This document shows, one piece after another, positions 11,332 to 24,263 of a stretch of DNA of 64,000 nucleotides (positions are counted from its first letter, which is position 1; each line of letters opens with the position of its first letter). This stretch comes from Gnetum montanum. Its lineage: Eukaryota; Streptophyta; Gnetopsida; Gnetales; Gnetaceae. The notes under the pieces were generated by a model that worked only from the letters and a program-made list of their open reading frames with translations, had not been told where the DNA came from and did not search any database. The stretch covers positions 1 to 64,000 of the forward strand of contig MNCI01006121.1 of the NCBI GenBank assembly GCA_015680685.1. Reading direction: 5' to 3'. A program made the translations under genes and the position numbers.

Positions 11332-12092
11332 GTTTCTAGTGCTAGAAAACCCTCTATCTACATTTTTCCTTAGTGTGCAAGTCCATCTAGTCCAACAGAA
11401 GTTTCTCTTGAGCTTTCTTAAAGTCCATCATGTGGGCTGAAAACCAATCATGTGTTCTTGTAACCTATGTTACCTACAATAATCTTCAAGTATATGTTGA
11501 GTTTCCTCTAAAATCCATTGTGTATCCTAAGAATCAATAATGTTTTAACATTTTTAAAGTTCTTTTAGTCTTTCCCAAAAGCCACTGTATGGTGTTAAAG
11601 TCAATATAGTTCACAAAAACCAATGGAAATTTTTTGGATATTACTAAAATCCATCATGTCATCACAAAACCCATCACATCGCCCCATTGTGTGGCCATAA
11701 AATCCATCATGTTGCTCATTTCTCATTTGTATGCCAGGAGATACTTGAAACAAAAATTTTGAAAGTTATCACTTTGTGGTTGCAACATAGCTAGTCTTAT
11801 ACATTGGGATCTCTACACACTGGGCAATCTCACATGCTAAGATCTCCACACATTGGATAGTTTTACACATTGAGATTTCCACATGTTGGGTAGTCTTACG
11901 TACTGAGGCTTCCACATAGTGGGCAATCTTACACATTATAAAAGTATCACATGATGAAGCTCTATACCTTATGGGTCTTACATGCTACAAACTTGTACCT
12001 TGTTCAAACATTAGAAACTTTAAAATCCTTTATCATTTTGATGAATGCATTGATTTTTCACATCAACTATTCTACCACACAACATCATTTCC
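11332..12092 (+). other. E2 primer site and leader
   Basis: The primer-site-like sequence at 11333-11351 is followed by noncoding leader with scattered CACATTGG / CACATGTTGG words related to the LTR repeat. No open frame. Confidence 0.55.
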
Positions 12093-14130
12093 ATGGCCAT
12101 GAACCAAGAAAATACTCACATGTATGATTATAATGACCCAGTGATAGTAGAGAGTAGGGAGTTTCTTAAGCAATTAGGACTTAGTTCAATGTGTGTAAAC
12201 ATTGATGTAAAATACTATAACATTATATGCACAAAAATTCAAGCAGGTTTGTGCATCCCAAGAAAATATTTTGACTCTAACCATCACTATGAATTAACCT
12301 AAAAAGATGTAAAAAAATACATTCCTTTCTCATATGACCACATTGAATTATCTAAATTTTATATGCACTTGTTGGCATAGTTGGTATGTGCAGAAGAGAA
12401 TGATGAAATTAGTGAAAAGGCTAGTTTAGGATCCTACCCATAAGATTAACATGAGTTCTAAGCTGATTACAAGCCAAATACATTCATAGGGGATCTTTTC
12501 CAATGATCTATTTAGAGATGACCATGTTCAACTCTATGCCTCCCATTTCAATAGTAGGTCAAATTCTCCCTATGATCTCCACAAGCTTGAGTTTCCAACC
12601 TTTATTCTTGTTCACTTCACTATCCATGTTGGTACCCCATCACTACTATGCCTTGAACTCCACCAATAATTTCCTCTAGACCCTAGCCTCTTATAGTGTT
12701 GGCTAGTCCTTCTCTTAGAAATTAAATTCCATGTGTATCATATAACCAATTTGTTTCCAATAATCCCTTTTTTTCTCATGCCCTGATGCAAACTTGGTTC
12801 TCCATGTTTAATCCTCCTATAATAGTAGTTATAAGGCCTTTTCTATCTACACCATTGTCCATTCAACAATCACTAACCATTCAACAACCACAGGTGTAGT
12901 CCTTAGGAGCTCCACAATGCTTGGATCAAGCCTTCTAACTAATCTAAGACCTTATTAAGAAGCTTCAAAAACTAGATGCCAGTACAAAATAAATGGTAAA
13001 GGTTATGGACTTCAACCAAAATGATTTCATCAGCCCTATCATGCCTAAAATAAGTATACTCACAAGCATGCCTATTCCAAAATTCATCAAATACAATGGT
13101 CAAGGAGATCCTAATGCACATCTTGTCACCTTCCGATTTATGTACCTCTTATTCCAAGCATGGCCTCATATGATACTATGCATTTACTCTATGTCCTTCA
13201 AAGGAAAGGCTTTGAAATAGTACCAAACCTTACCTAGAGGTTCTATCTTTTTCTTGGATGACTTAATAGCTTTATTTATCAACCACTTCAAATACAACTT
13301 AAACTCCAATATGACCCTAGACCAATTTATGAAAGTGAGGTACAGGCCACTTGAACCTATCCAAAGGTTCATTTAAAGATTGAATGTAATGCTCAATGAG
13401 ATCTTTGAGACCCACCTCTTGGCTATATTTAAGGAATCCATTAATGACTTCATCAAGTTAAAGCTTTACTATTTAGAGCCTAGATCACTAAGCGAAGCCA
13501 TTTTGCAAATCAAGAACATAGAAGAGGCTATAGAAGTTAGCAACAATCTAGCATATGTGATCTACAAAAATCAACATTCTAGAAGGGACAATGATAGAGC
13601 CAAACAAGCAAAACAAATATGGCCACAGTATCTAGGGATACAAAACAAGTAGAAAGATGAAAATCACCATAACAAAATGCATCTTTTGACTCATGTCAAT
13701 CATCTACCTCTTACACTGGGACCCTACTAAGATTAAATTTCAAGAGTAAGGATGGGTCTAAATACACAAAGTTGCCCATGAAGTCCTCTAAGCTCCTAGA
13801 ATAGTTGCTTAAAAACAAAAAAATTGAATACAACATAAGTAACTATTTGAGGAAGCTTGCAAAAGGTACGATCATCTTTATGACATAGCCAGAGATCCAA
13901 CAATAGAAACTAAAGATGATCTAAAAGTACTGAAGTACTTTAGGCTAGACACGTTTTGCCATTATTACCAACTAGCTAGCCACAATACTAATTTTTTGCA
14001 TAGCTCTCAAAGATGATCTCCAAAAGATGATTGACCATGGAGAGATGATGTTGAATGATCCAAACTCTTCAAACTCTAATAAAAACTCTTACATCATGGT
14101 CTCATTTACTACAACCAAATGATCTAGTCC
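12093..14130 (+). pseudogene. E2 Gag remnant
   Basis: Starts at ATG 12093 (MAMNQENTHMYDYNDPVIV). Capsid core at about 12993-13220 contains FIKYNGQGDPNAHLVTF and MSFKGKALK, matching FKKYNGEGDSNAHLVTF and MSLTKKSLDWYH of E1. HLLAIFKESINDFIKLKLYYL follows (13410-13475). Near 13755 is KYTKLPMKSSKLLE and near 13950 an FCHYYQLASHNT-ALKDDLQKMIDHG stretch, where E1 has a C/H-containing motif. Stops and frameshifts break it. It would have built the cytoplasmic particle. Confidence 0.8.
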
Positions 14131-14719
14131 CCTAAGGGAATTTTCTATCATCAAGATTCCTTTAGCTACTACTTGGCCTCAAAATCTAAAGCCTAGAAAA
14201 CCCTTTGTCATATAGGTATCATCACCTTTGGCTCCAAAAGAGCCTTTTTTTTACACATTTCCCCTTTAGTGGTATCAACATCACAATGCAAGCAATGCAC
14301 TATCAATCATTCTAAGTCTAGAAAACCATTCATTATTTGAGTTCCTATACTTTTAATAAGCAAATTTTTTGTGAACCATTGCCAACGATTACATATTATA
14401 GCCAATAACTCAATAATTAACAAGGATTCACCACAACGATGAACAAGAAAACTTGTCATCAAACCAATAACTAAGCCCATTGAAGGTGGCCAATAATAAA
14501 CAACTTTAAAGTATGTTGAACCACTAAAAATGACACTAAGAATAGATTCACCCATGAGAAAGGGGACTGAGAAACACGTGCCAAGACATGAGCCAAAAAT
14601 GGTAGGGAGAATGAAAGAAATTAATACCACCAAGGCTGAAAGATCACACATCAAGGAAAAGAATTTCCTTGAAGAAGAAAAATAGTCCTTGAAATAAAAT
14701 ATCATGTCATTAAACCTAT
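14131..14719 (+). other. E2 gag-protease linker
   Basis: Degraded continuation of the polyprotein, with Pro-rich pieces matching the 31600-32160 linker of E1 only loosely. The 141-codon open frame on the other strand (14307-14732) resembles nothing and is taken as a chance frame. Confidence 0.45.
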
Positions 14720-15330
14720 ACAATCTAGTCATGACTTCTCTTAGTCATAGAGATGCACTAGACCAAATTTTTACCTTTATCTCTATGAGCAGAGACATGC
14801 TTGCCAACAAAGAATCCATTCACTTGGTCATTGAGTGAGCTTTTCTTAGTATGGAAAAATATCAACACATGCTCTTCTTTTGTGAGAATGAAGAAAAGGT
14901 TGATTCATAGGATGGAGAAGTGTTATATACCCCTCTCCTCTTTACTATACATGTTGTCAAGTATAAGGTTCATCATGTCCATGTAGATGATAGAGTTGAA
15001 ACTAATGTGGTACTATTTATTGTTGTTGAGAAACTAGGCATGATTTAAAACATTCAAGAAACCTCTACCTCAATAGTCAAGTCATTCAATGGGTCATGGA
15101 TTTTGTAGTTGGGGAATAGTTTCCTACATCCCCCAACTTTCTAGTGGTTAAAGAAACACTTGGGTTTAAATTGATCCTAGGAAGGTCATGGTTGGAAAAG
15201 CTTCTTGCAGTCTCATCTGCTATACATCCAAATATTCACTTCCTATATGAGGATGGTGAAATTGTAATTCATGGAAACAATGTGTCTCTACCATCAGTTA
15301 ATAATGTCAACATCAAATGAGGTTTAGAGG
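14720..15330 (+). pseudogene. E2 protease remnant
   Basis: HHVHVDDRVETNVVLF (about 14967-15014) aligns with the active-site region of the E1 protease. IVEKLGMI and later LILGRSWLEKLLAVSSAIHP (about 15172-15230) and GEIVIHGNN (about 15258) follow in order. The catalytic triplet reads DDR, not D-S/T-G, and stops are present. Confidence 0.7.
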
Positions 15331-15654
15331 TGGATGTTCAAGATGAAACCCTTGATACATGTGTTGGGGCCAAAAAAAATCAATAATAACAACATCAAGA
15401 ATTTCTTCTATGCTACAACACTAAATGATCAACTAGAGAGCCTATCAATTGCCATATCAAACAAGAGGAATGGTAAATGTAAGATCATACAAAAGATGTT
15501 TATTGATCTATCATAGATCAAGCAACAATCCTACATAGACATCCTATTCTTTCTTTTGTTGACAATTGAATATTTACCTTTATAGCTTCATACCACGTTT
15601 CAATGTTTGTTTTATTCTTGTATTTTATTCCAAGATTATATTACACTTGCTAGA
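15331..15654 (+). other. E2 post-protease sequence
   Basis: A 60-codon open frame (15334-15516) continues the protease region but resembles nothing beyond it; then AT-rich noncoding DNA. Confidence 0.35.
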
Positions 15655-15770
15655 AAATTAACATGGCTTGCCGAGGCCTAAAATTGGCAATACATGGCCT
15701 ATCAAGGCCTAGAATTAGTGAAGCCATGGCCTACTAGGGTCTAAAACTGGAAAACATGTGGCCTATCTTC
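15655..15770. repeat. GGCCTA-AAAT/CTGG repeat block of E2
   Basis: Three to four imperfect units such as GAGGCCTAAAATTGGCAATA and CATGGCCTACTAGGGTCTAA. The same word forms a larger block at the matching place in E1 (33164-33375). Confidence 0.7.
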
Positions 15771-16171
15771 CTTCTCCTTTTCATGTACTCGATGACTAGG
15801 TTTTACTTTAAATATTATTTCTTATTTCATGTATTCTCATCTTATTATGTCATATTGCCAAATTTTATTTTGTAGCCTTATTGGTTTGAATCACATCCTT
15901 TTACATGCAAAATATAAAACATAAAGAAAAATAGAAATTATAAAATATAAAAACTAAAAAATGTTAACTTATGATCAAGAATGTTCATAACCTTATGTGT
16001 GATCACACCATGTGACAAATAATAGAAACTAAATTTCCATATCCATAGTTGCATTATGCAACATAGAAATAATAATAATAATCAATGGTCTTTAGGGCTA
16101 TAATAGCTAAATAAAAGCTACAATAAAATAATTAAAATTACAAAATATAACTAGCCCAACAGTGGCCAAAG

Positions 16172-16260
16172 TTAAGCCATAGGCATTGAAAGAAGATCAT
16201 TATAATCAACAATGTCATCAATGTGATCATCAACATCATCACTGTTAGCACCATAGGCCT
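16172..16260 (-). pseudogene. Terminal acidic exon of E2 antisense gene
   Basis: Minus strand: pyrimidine-rich acceptor TTTTCATATCTAG ends just above 16260, followed by an open exon of 28 residues with repeated Asp (NSDDVDDHIDDIVDYNDLL) and a stop at 16174-16172. Place, strand, acceptor and acidity match the last exons at 33509-33634 (E1) and 2248-2319 (E4). The rest of the gene is largely deleted in E2. Confidence 0.6.
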
Positions 16261-18427
16261 CTAGATATGAAAAAAATTAATATCATGAGACCATAAATTA
16301 ACATTAAAAGTAAAAAATATAGTGGCATTAAAATGATGATGTTGATAAGTGATATCATGAACAACAAAGGGGCCAAGCTCCAGCAAAAATACTAGTTTAC
16401 AATACTAAAGCCTCTTTTTGGGGCTAACAAAAATTAAGTAGATTTTCTTATTACACTTTAACTAGTTGGTTTTGAACATAAGAGTAAACACTAGCAAGCA
16501 TTGGGTTAGTGTACGAGCTTCTAAAATGTTTTACTTCACTCCTTTCTAACCTCAAAATAGTTTTTCCCATATACTTAACCTTATATGTTGAGACAAAAGC
16601 CTAGAATAACAAGAAAACTAGATAAAAGAGCTCCACAAGATGAATTTTTAAATCCACATGATGGAACCTCAACTCTCACACATTGGCTAGTGTGCAAGCT
16701 ATCCTATGGAGCATAAAAAAGTTTTTCTCTCATCCAAAATAACTTCAAAACTATCATACAAGCTACAAACCCTAGTTGTTGTTTCAAGAACCTCAAGAAG
16801 CCAAAAACAAAGTCAAAATCTATAAAAACTAACAATAATGAGTTCCACATGATGGGATATGAATCCAACACTGGCCACCATGTAGGCTCATCATGTGAAC
16901 ATCATACAAATGAAATATAACATAATAATTACACATTAATTTAACAAAGGATTCCACATGGCTTGAGAGTAGAAAGTTCAACAAAAATCAAACCTTTAAA
17001 GTAATCAAAAGTTGTTTTCTAACCCCACATAATGGACAGAAAGACTCCACAAACTTGGCAATGTGTGAGACAATGCATGGTAATAGCAGGAGCTCCCATG
17101 GACTTTAAACCTTGATCAATATGGCTTAAAAAAGCCTTTTCCAAGAGGCTTACAACTAGTTTACACGATTTTTCCTTTTTTTATTATTTTTATTCGATTC
17201 TTACTTATAACTTTCTTTTTCTAAATTTTTTTCTTATTTTGACCATAAAATAACAAAAACCAAACAAATATTATTATATTTGATCTTGTTTTACCTTTAT
17301 TGACTTAATTTTACATTATTTGATAGCATTTGATCTTATTTGGCATCATTTTGCATTTTTTAACCGCATTCAACCCTTGTTTAACCTTATTCTACATCAT
17401 TCTACATCATCTAGGTCTCATTCTATATTGTTTTACCTAGTTTTGGCTTCTCTTGTCCTATTGTATTTTGTTTTGATCTTATTTTTCTATATTCTACTCC
17501 ATCATGACATTGTCTTCAATTATTTTATCATTTAGTAATTTTATCATGCAGATGCCACTTGATGTGGTTATGTTGACAAGTATGACTAAGCTAAAAGGAC
17601 GAGGAAGCAATTTGACTAGCCTTAAAATCTAGGTAAATTTTTCTTGTGATGTTGTTCAACAAAGTTGCCCTTGAATGCCTAAGTTGATAACCTGTAAGCC
17701 TTTGACCATGTAGCCTTCATTCCTTAGAATGACCTAAGTACCCTTGACCTTGAAGTCAAAAACATCACAGAGAATTCCTTGGTTGAATTCCCCATTTCAA
17801 AGCATGATGGTAAGAAGAAAACACATGAAATCAACTTTCTTACTAAAACCTAGCTTGCTCAAGACATTATCAAACCCTTACAAGCCAACATTAAAGACTT
17901 TAGTATTATTTTCCTTTGTTTATAGGTTTGAACAAGTACAAATGACATTGATAACTCTTGTTGCCTACAACAAGTAAGCCTAAATGACCTCATATCTCTT
18001 TTGGCATTTCAAATAGTACAAAATTTGTCTAAATCTACAAAGCATAAAAAAAGTGATCATGTTCCACTAGTTGTAACATATAATGGCCAATATCTTCTTA
18101 TAACCATATGTATTCTTTTGTAAGAACATGTACTCTTTGACTTATTTGGTTATGCTCTTGGAGTTGTGCTTGCAAGATGAGCCCAAATCCATTGCAAGGA
18201 TGTGATTCATTAAAAAGGTGAATCACCATGTGAGCTCGATATGAGAGATTTGGTTATTTTGTTTGATCATGTCAATAGTGCTTACCTGATATTATGTCCA
18301 TTACCCCTCCTAAGTCATGAACCTATGACTAAATTAGAGACTTATTTACCTTTCTAATAATGAAAACCCAATGTTTAACATTCATGCACCATAGTTATGT
18401 GACATCACCTTTGATATACTTGGTCAT
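16261..18427. other. E2 interior remnants after antisense exon
   Basis: 16440-17120 is noncoding with CCACATGATGG words. 17170-17550 is very pyrimidine-rich and ends in an acceptor-like ATCATGCAG. About 17830-17910 translates (plus) to QDIIKPLQANIKDFSIIF, which resembles KILQDNIEVFVWS just before RT in E1, so it may mark the former start of the RT region. No RT motif follows. Confidence 0.4.
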
Positions 18428-19267
18428 TGATGAGACACGTTTCGCATAGGCCGCAATATCGCGTACACGATAGAATAGACATGGATCTCCCTTGTTTAGC
18501 ATAGATAGAATAGAAGTAGCGAAGCTCTAGCAGTTTGACCACTCCAGAGATAGATTATTTTTCCTGTGTCTACCCATAGTGTGGTGAATGTAATTGTATG
18601 GTGTCTTATTCGAGTGTGACGTACTTGGACATGCACATGACCGGCAATAAAGATCGAGATTACTTCATCATTGTAGCATTCACTTTGTTATTTATTTGTT
18701 TATTTATTTAATGTTATTTACTGCTTTCTCTCTCACCCTTAAACTCCTAGAATGTGGTATGAGTACGACTTGATTACGAGCATCTAAGGATCTGTACGGT
18801 TAGTCAAGGAATCGGCTACTCATCGCAACGTGGAACAAGTACGACTTGATTACGAGCATTTAAGTGTGACTAGTTGGTAGCCCAGTGGTGTAACTAGGAT
18901 CTACGCTTGGTAATCCCAATGGTAGTCATGCATGAGGTCCAAGATGTGTACGGTTGATCAAGGAATCGGTTGCTCGTTGCACTTAGGCTAGATTAGATTC
19001 TTTTACCTTTTTCCTCCTAGCTTAGCTTAGTTAATATTATTTTCCACTGCCTTCAGGAGTAGCATAGATTACAAACACATCATACACCTCATTTGGACTA
19101 AACCATACATGACAAATACAACACTAGTCCAGGTGGGAAGACAACAAACTACGACCTAAGGATAACTGTCTAGGTGCCACAACTAGTCCATCTGCCGAGT
19201 TCGATCGGATCGTGCGTGCTACACTCGTTTTGTATGGTTGAGTGTAGGGGTACCTCTCCACTCATCA
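18428..19267 (-). mobile_element. S1: solo LTR of S family
   Basis: 840 bases. Minus-strand start TGATGAGTGG at 19267 and end ...CATCA at 18428, flanked by GTCAT (18423-18427) and ATCAT (19268-19272), a target duplication with one mismatch. Homologous in opposite orientation to 27689-28477; both share the opening TACCCCTACACTCAACCATA and an ATATCGCG-containing end. No internal genes, so it is a solo LTR. It contains an internal imperfect duplication (18760-18985). Confidence 0.85.
18760..18985. repeat. Internal duplication in S1
   Basis: TACGACTTGATTACGAGCAT occurs at about 18765 and again at about 18840; TGTACGGTT-GTCAAGGAATCGG-type sequence occurs at about 18792 and 18947. These are two copies of a roughly 75-155-base block with different spacers. 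Confidence 0.7.
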
Positions 19268-19272
19268 ATCAT

Positions 19273-19828
19273 CAAGATCATTGAATATAATACATCTCAT
19301 TCAATAAGGAAACAAAATATAATTTAGCCTTGATAATGAAACTCAATGAAGGTTTCACTCCTCAAAAAAATAGGAAGACAAGTTGCAAAGAAATCCAAGA
19401 GGCCAATGAAGCCTAAAGTCAAAACAACAACTTCAAACAAACAAAAGAAAGGAGCTTAATGGTCAAAGAAGCCCAAGAATGGAGTGCTAGTTCCTCTAAC
19501 ATATTATTAAGTAACCAATAGTTTGAGCACATAGCATGAAGACCACTTCAATCAGTAAGCATGTCACCACCATACCATAGCCATGATGTCAACATTTGGA
19601 GTTTATTATTAACCATGGAACAACTCTCTTGTAGTTAAAAATAGTCATTATCTCATCTCGAACTCTTAACATCCCATTGTAACCTTGTTTCACTTTCATA
19701 AGCATTTCTTAGCATGATTTGAAAAATACAGAATCAAGTATAGAAAGGAAGCATTGGTGATGAACCTATAGCAGTGTTTTGCATTCTTTGTTGACATCTC
19801 TTAGGTCAATCCTCAAAACATCAAAAAA
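19273..19828 (+). other. E2 3' untranslated region and polypurine tract
   Basis: Noncoding. Its last 75 bases align with the end of the E1 interior (shared TTTGTTGACATCTCTTAGGTC-type block, 44050-44109). The purine run AAAAAAAAGAGGGAAA just before the LTR is the expected plus-strand primer. Confidence 0.65.
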
Positions 19829-21017
19829 AAGAGGGAAATGAAATATCTCAAGAAACATTTATGTGGAAAATGAAAGTCCATAGCTAAAATGTTTATTGTA
19901 ATTTGGTGGAGAATTAAAGAAAAAAATAATTTTCCTACTCTTCCACCAAAAATATTAGCTTGTGGCCTTATTTTGAAAATACTTTAAACCATTTTCAAAG
20001 TAAAAAATGAGGTTTTCATTCCACATGATACAAATCCCATGTATTCTCAGCTTGTGAGATCAAAAAATGCTTCATAGGCTATAAATATCATGTATCCTAT
20101 CATGTGGAAGACTAAAGAATGCTCTAGAAGATATAAATTCGATGTATGCCAATTGGAAGGGGCTAAAAATACTCCATAGGACATAAAATTGGACATTTTC
20201 ACCTCATACAATGGACATCCCAGCTTCACACACTAGGTAAGATTTGAAGTCAATGTGTGGAAGTTCAGCTTTAGTTCCACATGATGGACATCACAATCCC
20301 ATACAATGGGTAGCATGTGAGGTTAGTATGTGGGATTTGGGCTTTAGTTTCACATGATGGATATCAAATTTCCACATAATGGGCAGTCTATGAGGTCAAC
20401 ATATGGGATTTAGACTTTTAGCCCACATGTTGCACCTTGACTAGGAAGCCATTGATAATGCTCAAAATTGTAACAAATGTAAGTGTTACAAATTTGTAGC
20501 CTATAAATGCAAGATTTAAAGCCATTTTTAGAATCTTTTTGACTATCTTTTCTTAGCAAGAAAAATTTATAGCACACTTGTAGCTGAAAGATCAAGTAGC
20601 GACAAAGAATGAAGAAGATATTGCAAATTTTCATGATCTTTCTCAACCATTTGCAGTATAGATTAAGCAAGTAGAAAGGTGTAGTGAAGTGTAGATCATA
20701 GCTTGCCTCTTGCACTAAATCTGAAAGTCATTTATGCTTTTTTAATGTTTTTAAAACCCACTAATCTCTACTCTCTAAACTTATTTTGTTTACAATATTT
20801 TTACTACTATTTAATATTAAATTTATAATTTTTTGGGTCTTATTTTCTTTGCACTTTTTATGCATATTTCACAATATTTGGCAATAGATATCTAAGTCCC
20901 TACATAATCAGCAAGATCATCTAGGGTGCTTTGGATCCTTTTCAAGACCTACTAACTCATGAGTTAGACTATCTCACATGGGTAGCTTTTCTAGCACTAA
21001 TTTTTTCTGTTGTTACA
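19829..21017 (+). mobile_element. E2 3' LTR
   Basis: TGAAATATC at 19829 to TTACA at 21017, aligned with the 5' LTR across its length. The two LTRs differ at many sites, so insertion is old. Confidence 0.8.
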
Positions 21018-21799
21018 GTTGCTTCTCAACTTCTTTCTTGGTTATTAATTCTAGTAGCTTAGTGACTTGGATAAATCAAGTATGATGTAATATGTAATTG
21101 AGGATCTTTATGAAGAAGCATGTTGATTCTTAATGAATACTATCTTGGTTTATTTGCTCTACTTGATAATCTAGTTGCTTATTAGGTTGATATATATATT
21201 TTTTCAAATTCTGGTTTCCAAGTATAATTCCTTGGATTGGTAATGATTTGGTTTCATTCCCTATACTTTCAATGACCTTTATATTTCACTTAGGATACTA
21301 ACTCTAGTAGTATAACTAATGACTAACTAGGGGTTAGTGACCTAGGTGTAACTATATTTATAACTTAGTTTCCTAATTCTAAGGCCCAATATATCCAAAA
21401 ATCATTAGAGTTATTATACCTAATTATTAAATTATTAGACATGGTAAGTTAATCTAGGTTATAGGCTACTAAGAAATGATTCAAACTATCATCTAGTAAT
21501 TAGCTAGTTGAATGATCTATTTAATCTTACCATTAAATTTAGAATGTCAAAAAATGTAAAAATAACTATTTATATGTTAAACAAATACATCACATATTAG
21601 TATTATGCTAAATTTAGCTTCTTATACTATTGAGAAATAATTTAAGAAAGTGAATTAAAACTTAATTTTTGAAGTTCCATACAGTGGATCTAATCTTACT
21701 ATTATGTTCAAAATATTCAAATTTGCTTAAAAAACTATTTACTCATTGAAAAATACTTCAAAAAGAAAAATTTATGAAAATAAAAAGTTCTAAATTTTG

Positions 21800-21890
21800 G
21801 GCATGAATTTTAGGACCCTTGAAGAGCTTTCGAAGAGGTCATCCATCCTAGTACTACTCCAGAACTAGTATACTCAATTATAAAGTTTTT
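21800..21890 (-). pseudogene. 5S rRNA-derived sequence in LX1 LTR
   Basis: GAGGTCATCCATCCTAGTAC (21835-21854) is the reverse complement of the conserved 3' half of plant 5S rRNA, and the following bases down to TTTTTAT keep weaker 5S similarity (A-box/intermediate-element region). The better-preserved copy is at 54082-54160. It is not a functional 5S gene: only about two thirds is present and diverged. Confidence 0.75.
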
Positions 21891-22095
21891 ATCTCTACTA
21901 CTACTAAGAAATTTGTTAATCTTAATTGGTCTAATTTTAGCACATTCTTATATTTAAAGTTTTTAGTTCAAAATTTGAATGTCAAAATTAAAATTTCTTG
22001 CCCAGTTTTGATGTAGATCTATAATGTTCATAATATCCACTTTGTATAGGCCTATAGTATTTAGGTCAGTATGAACTTGGGGTGTTTGTGATATC

Positions 22096-22103
22096 TATAA
22101 ATA
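22096..22103 (+). promoter_or_regulatory. TATA box TATAAATA, LX1 LTR
   Basis: TATAAATA downstream of the 5S-like part, in the LTR plus orientation. Confidence 0.4.
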
Positions 22104-22260
22104 CTACATCTCTATACCACTAGAAAAAGCATTAGATCACAAAAATAAGGATTATTAAAAACCCCAACAAAAATGACTAGCTAAGATAAAGATACGATTA
22201 ATGATTTTAGTGATCTGGATGGTCTAGTTGATAGTAGCTAATAAACGCAACTATGAAAAA

Positions 22261-24263
22261 TGGCAATAGTACATGGTAGTGGAAAGACGGTATATATTTT
22301 CTTTATGTAGTGTATTTTATGATATTTAAAAATAAGTGAAGGATGTTATTTTTTGGTCTTAGGGATATGTGTGATGGTTTTAGCATTGGTTTACTAGTGC
22401 TAGGTGTGTAGCCTTGCCACATGATTTCATCTACTTAGATGCAGCTCATCTAAGGATTTGTGTGGCCTAAATTAAAGGTTACATGGGCATTGATAGGTTG
22501 TGAAATCCTATGCAAGAAAACTTATTTGTATAGAGCCTATCGTGCAGGCTAGCATAACCATGTAAATGCTATGTAACCTCTCATTGGCTAACATAGTCAT
22601 GTACTAATCAGATGACCCCATATGGGCTATGTGATCCCTCATAGGCTAGCATGGCCTAATGTAGTTGTGGTCCTAATTTTTATAATAAGACAAAAAAATT
22701 ATACCAATTTCAAAAACTATGATTTCTTCTAGCACTATTGAAGGGCATGCAATGGTTGTTGGAAAAATCTATGCATGGATGTGATATAGATGAAGGCCAC
22801 AACAAAGTATTTTCAAGGCATGTATCCAATTACTATGGCTCCTATAGTAAGGAAATAGTCAGAGGCCATAATGGTCTTGCTAGGTATTTTAATAAGCAAC
22901 ACATGCTTATCATGAACCATGGTAATGTATGCATAGAATGGTTCACTAGTGTTAGAAAATCAAGAGCTACAATAGCACATAGAGAAAGCACAATAATGAT
23001 ACGTATAAGAGTCATAGTGAATGGTGTAAATTGAAAGGATAGTGTTCCATGATGTGCTTCTTCCACATTGAAAAGTAATTAGGTACCATGGTAATGTTTA
23101 GTGATAGGGTATGTGTCATGTGATTAAGTAGGATGCTTCTTTTAAAAAATTAAATTTCAAAATTTTAAAATGTATATATGAAATATCATCTATCCTTAGT
23201 ATAGCTAGCTACATGGTCTAGTTGGTTTGTACAAGAGATGTTAAAATTTTAAATTCCTAATTTGAATGTGATGGGTTTAATTCATAGTTCCAACATTTAG
23301 AAATTACTTTAAATTTTAAAATTTATAAAACTTTTACATTTATTAAATTATATTCTTTGAAAAATTTTGAACCTCAATATCTCCCAAGTTGTAAGTCCAA
23401 CTGATGAAAATTAGTATCATTGGAATTATCTTTATGAGCACTGTGAATTAAACATAACCTCATGACATGAAAACTAAATTAAATTATTATAATTTTAAAA
23501 ATTAAAATAATCTATTTTATTAAATTAACCTTATTAATATGGTTTAGGATGATATTATAACATCTAAGTAACTTAAATTTAATTATAAAATAACTTGTAG
23601 ACTTTCAAAGAGGGGAATAAAGGTTATTAGGCTTGGTTTGTCAAGCTTTAAGAAGAAGATTATAAAGGTAAGATTATTCATTATCATCTAATAAGTAACA
23701 ATTTCCATATCAATCCCCTTGCTAATAACCCTTACTATTTAAGTTAAGATGATCCACACTTATTTTGGCTTCCTTATATTAATCAAAAAGGTTTTTTTAG
23801 TAGTTAGATGTAGATAAGGATATGAAATATCTAGTTATTACGATTCAATTATGTAAGAAAGAGAAGATTGATAGAAAGGAAATGTCCTAAAAGAATTTGA
23901 CTATAAGTTACTAGCCTTGTGGAAGGGACATAAGGACTATCTTATACCACTATGTAAGAATCCAAATTACTACAAGATGAGTAATAGTTTCTTGGACCAA
24001 TGTTATCCTTATCTTACTAGAGTTTCTCATAGTTGATGTACCTTATTGGTGTATAGTTAAAATATATTAAATTATGATAACTAATATCTATCAAATTTTA
24101 AGAAAATATATTATCTTACTTAAAATGATTTACCTTGGATATGATGCAAATTTGACAATGGCTAATGATTCATCTTGGATCATGATTGGTTTTTTGTCAT
24201 TATATCATAGTCAAGTCTTTGATTTTGATTGGCCTTGGATTATGGTTTTCTCTAAAAGAAAAT
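22261..24263 (+). other. LX1 internal region without recognisable genes
   Basis: 22480-22660 holds repeats around GGCTATGTGATCCCTCATAG / GGCTAGCATGGCC, matching the longer repeat tract of LX2 (54700-55060). 23130-23560 aligns with 56110-56400 (shared TGAGCACTGTG/TGAGTACTGTGCATT block). The 98-codon frame at 22738-23034 resembles nothing known. Ends in the purine tract before 24264. Confidence 0.45.

Larger units (their letters stand above)
10145..21017 (+). mobile_element. Tat-lineage element E2, internally deleted
   Basis: Two LTRs of about 1.19 kb (10145-11331 and 19829-21017) enclose leader, gag, protease, a trace of the antisense gene and a 3' untranslated part. The flanking 5-mers are ATTGT (10140-10144) and GTTGC (21018-21022), which differ by two transitions and are a plausible decayed target duplication inside LX1. 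No RT, RNase H or integrase motifs were found, so most of pol has been lost. A solo LTR (18428-19267) is nested in it. Confidence 0.8.
21018..22260 (+). mobile_element. LX1 5' LTR, second part
   Basis: Continues the homology with the 51276 copy after the E2 insertion (21030-21800 matches 52350-52560 and 53570-54090). It includes the 5S-like stretch and a TATA box. The exact LTR end near 22260 is uncertain because no primer site was recognised. Confidence 0.5.

Noticed and set aside
14307-14732. 141-codon minus-strand gene in E2
   Set aside because: No homology and no counterpart in E1 or E4; overlaps the gag-protease linker, so a chance frame is more likely.
22738-23034. LX1-encoded protein
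   Set aside because: No family resemblance, no equivalent open frame in LX2.
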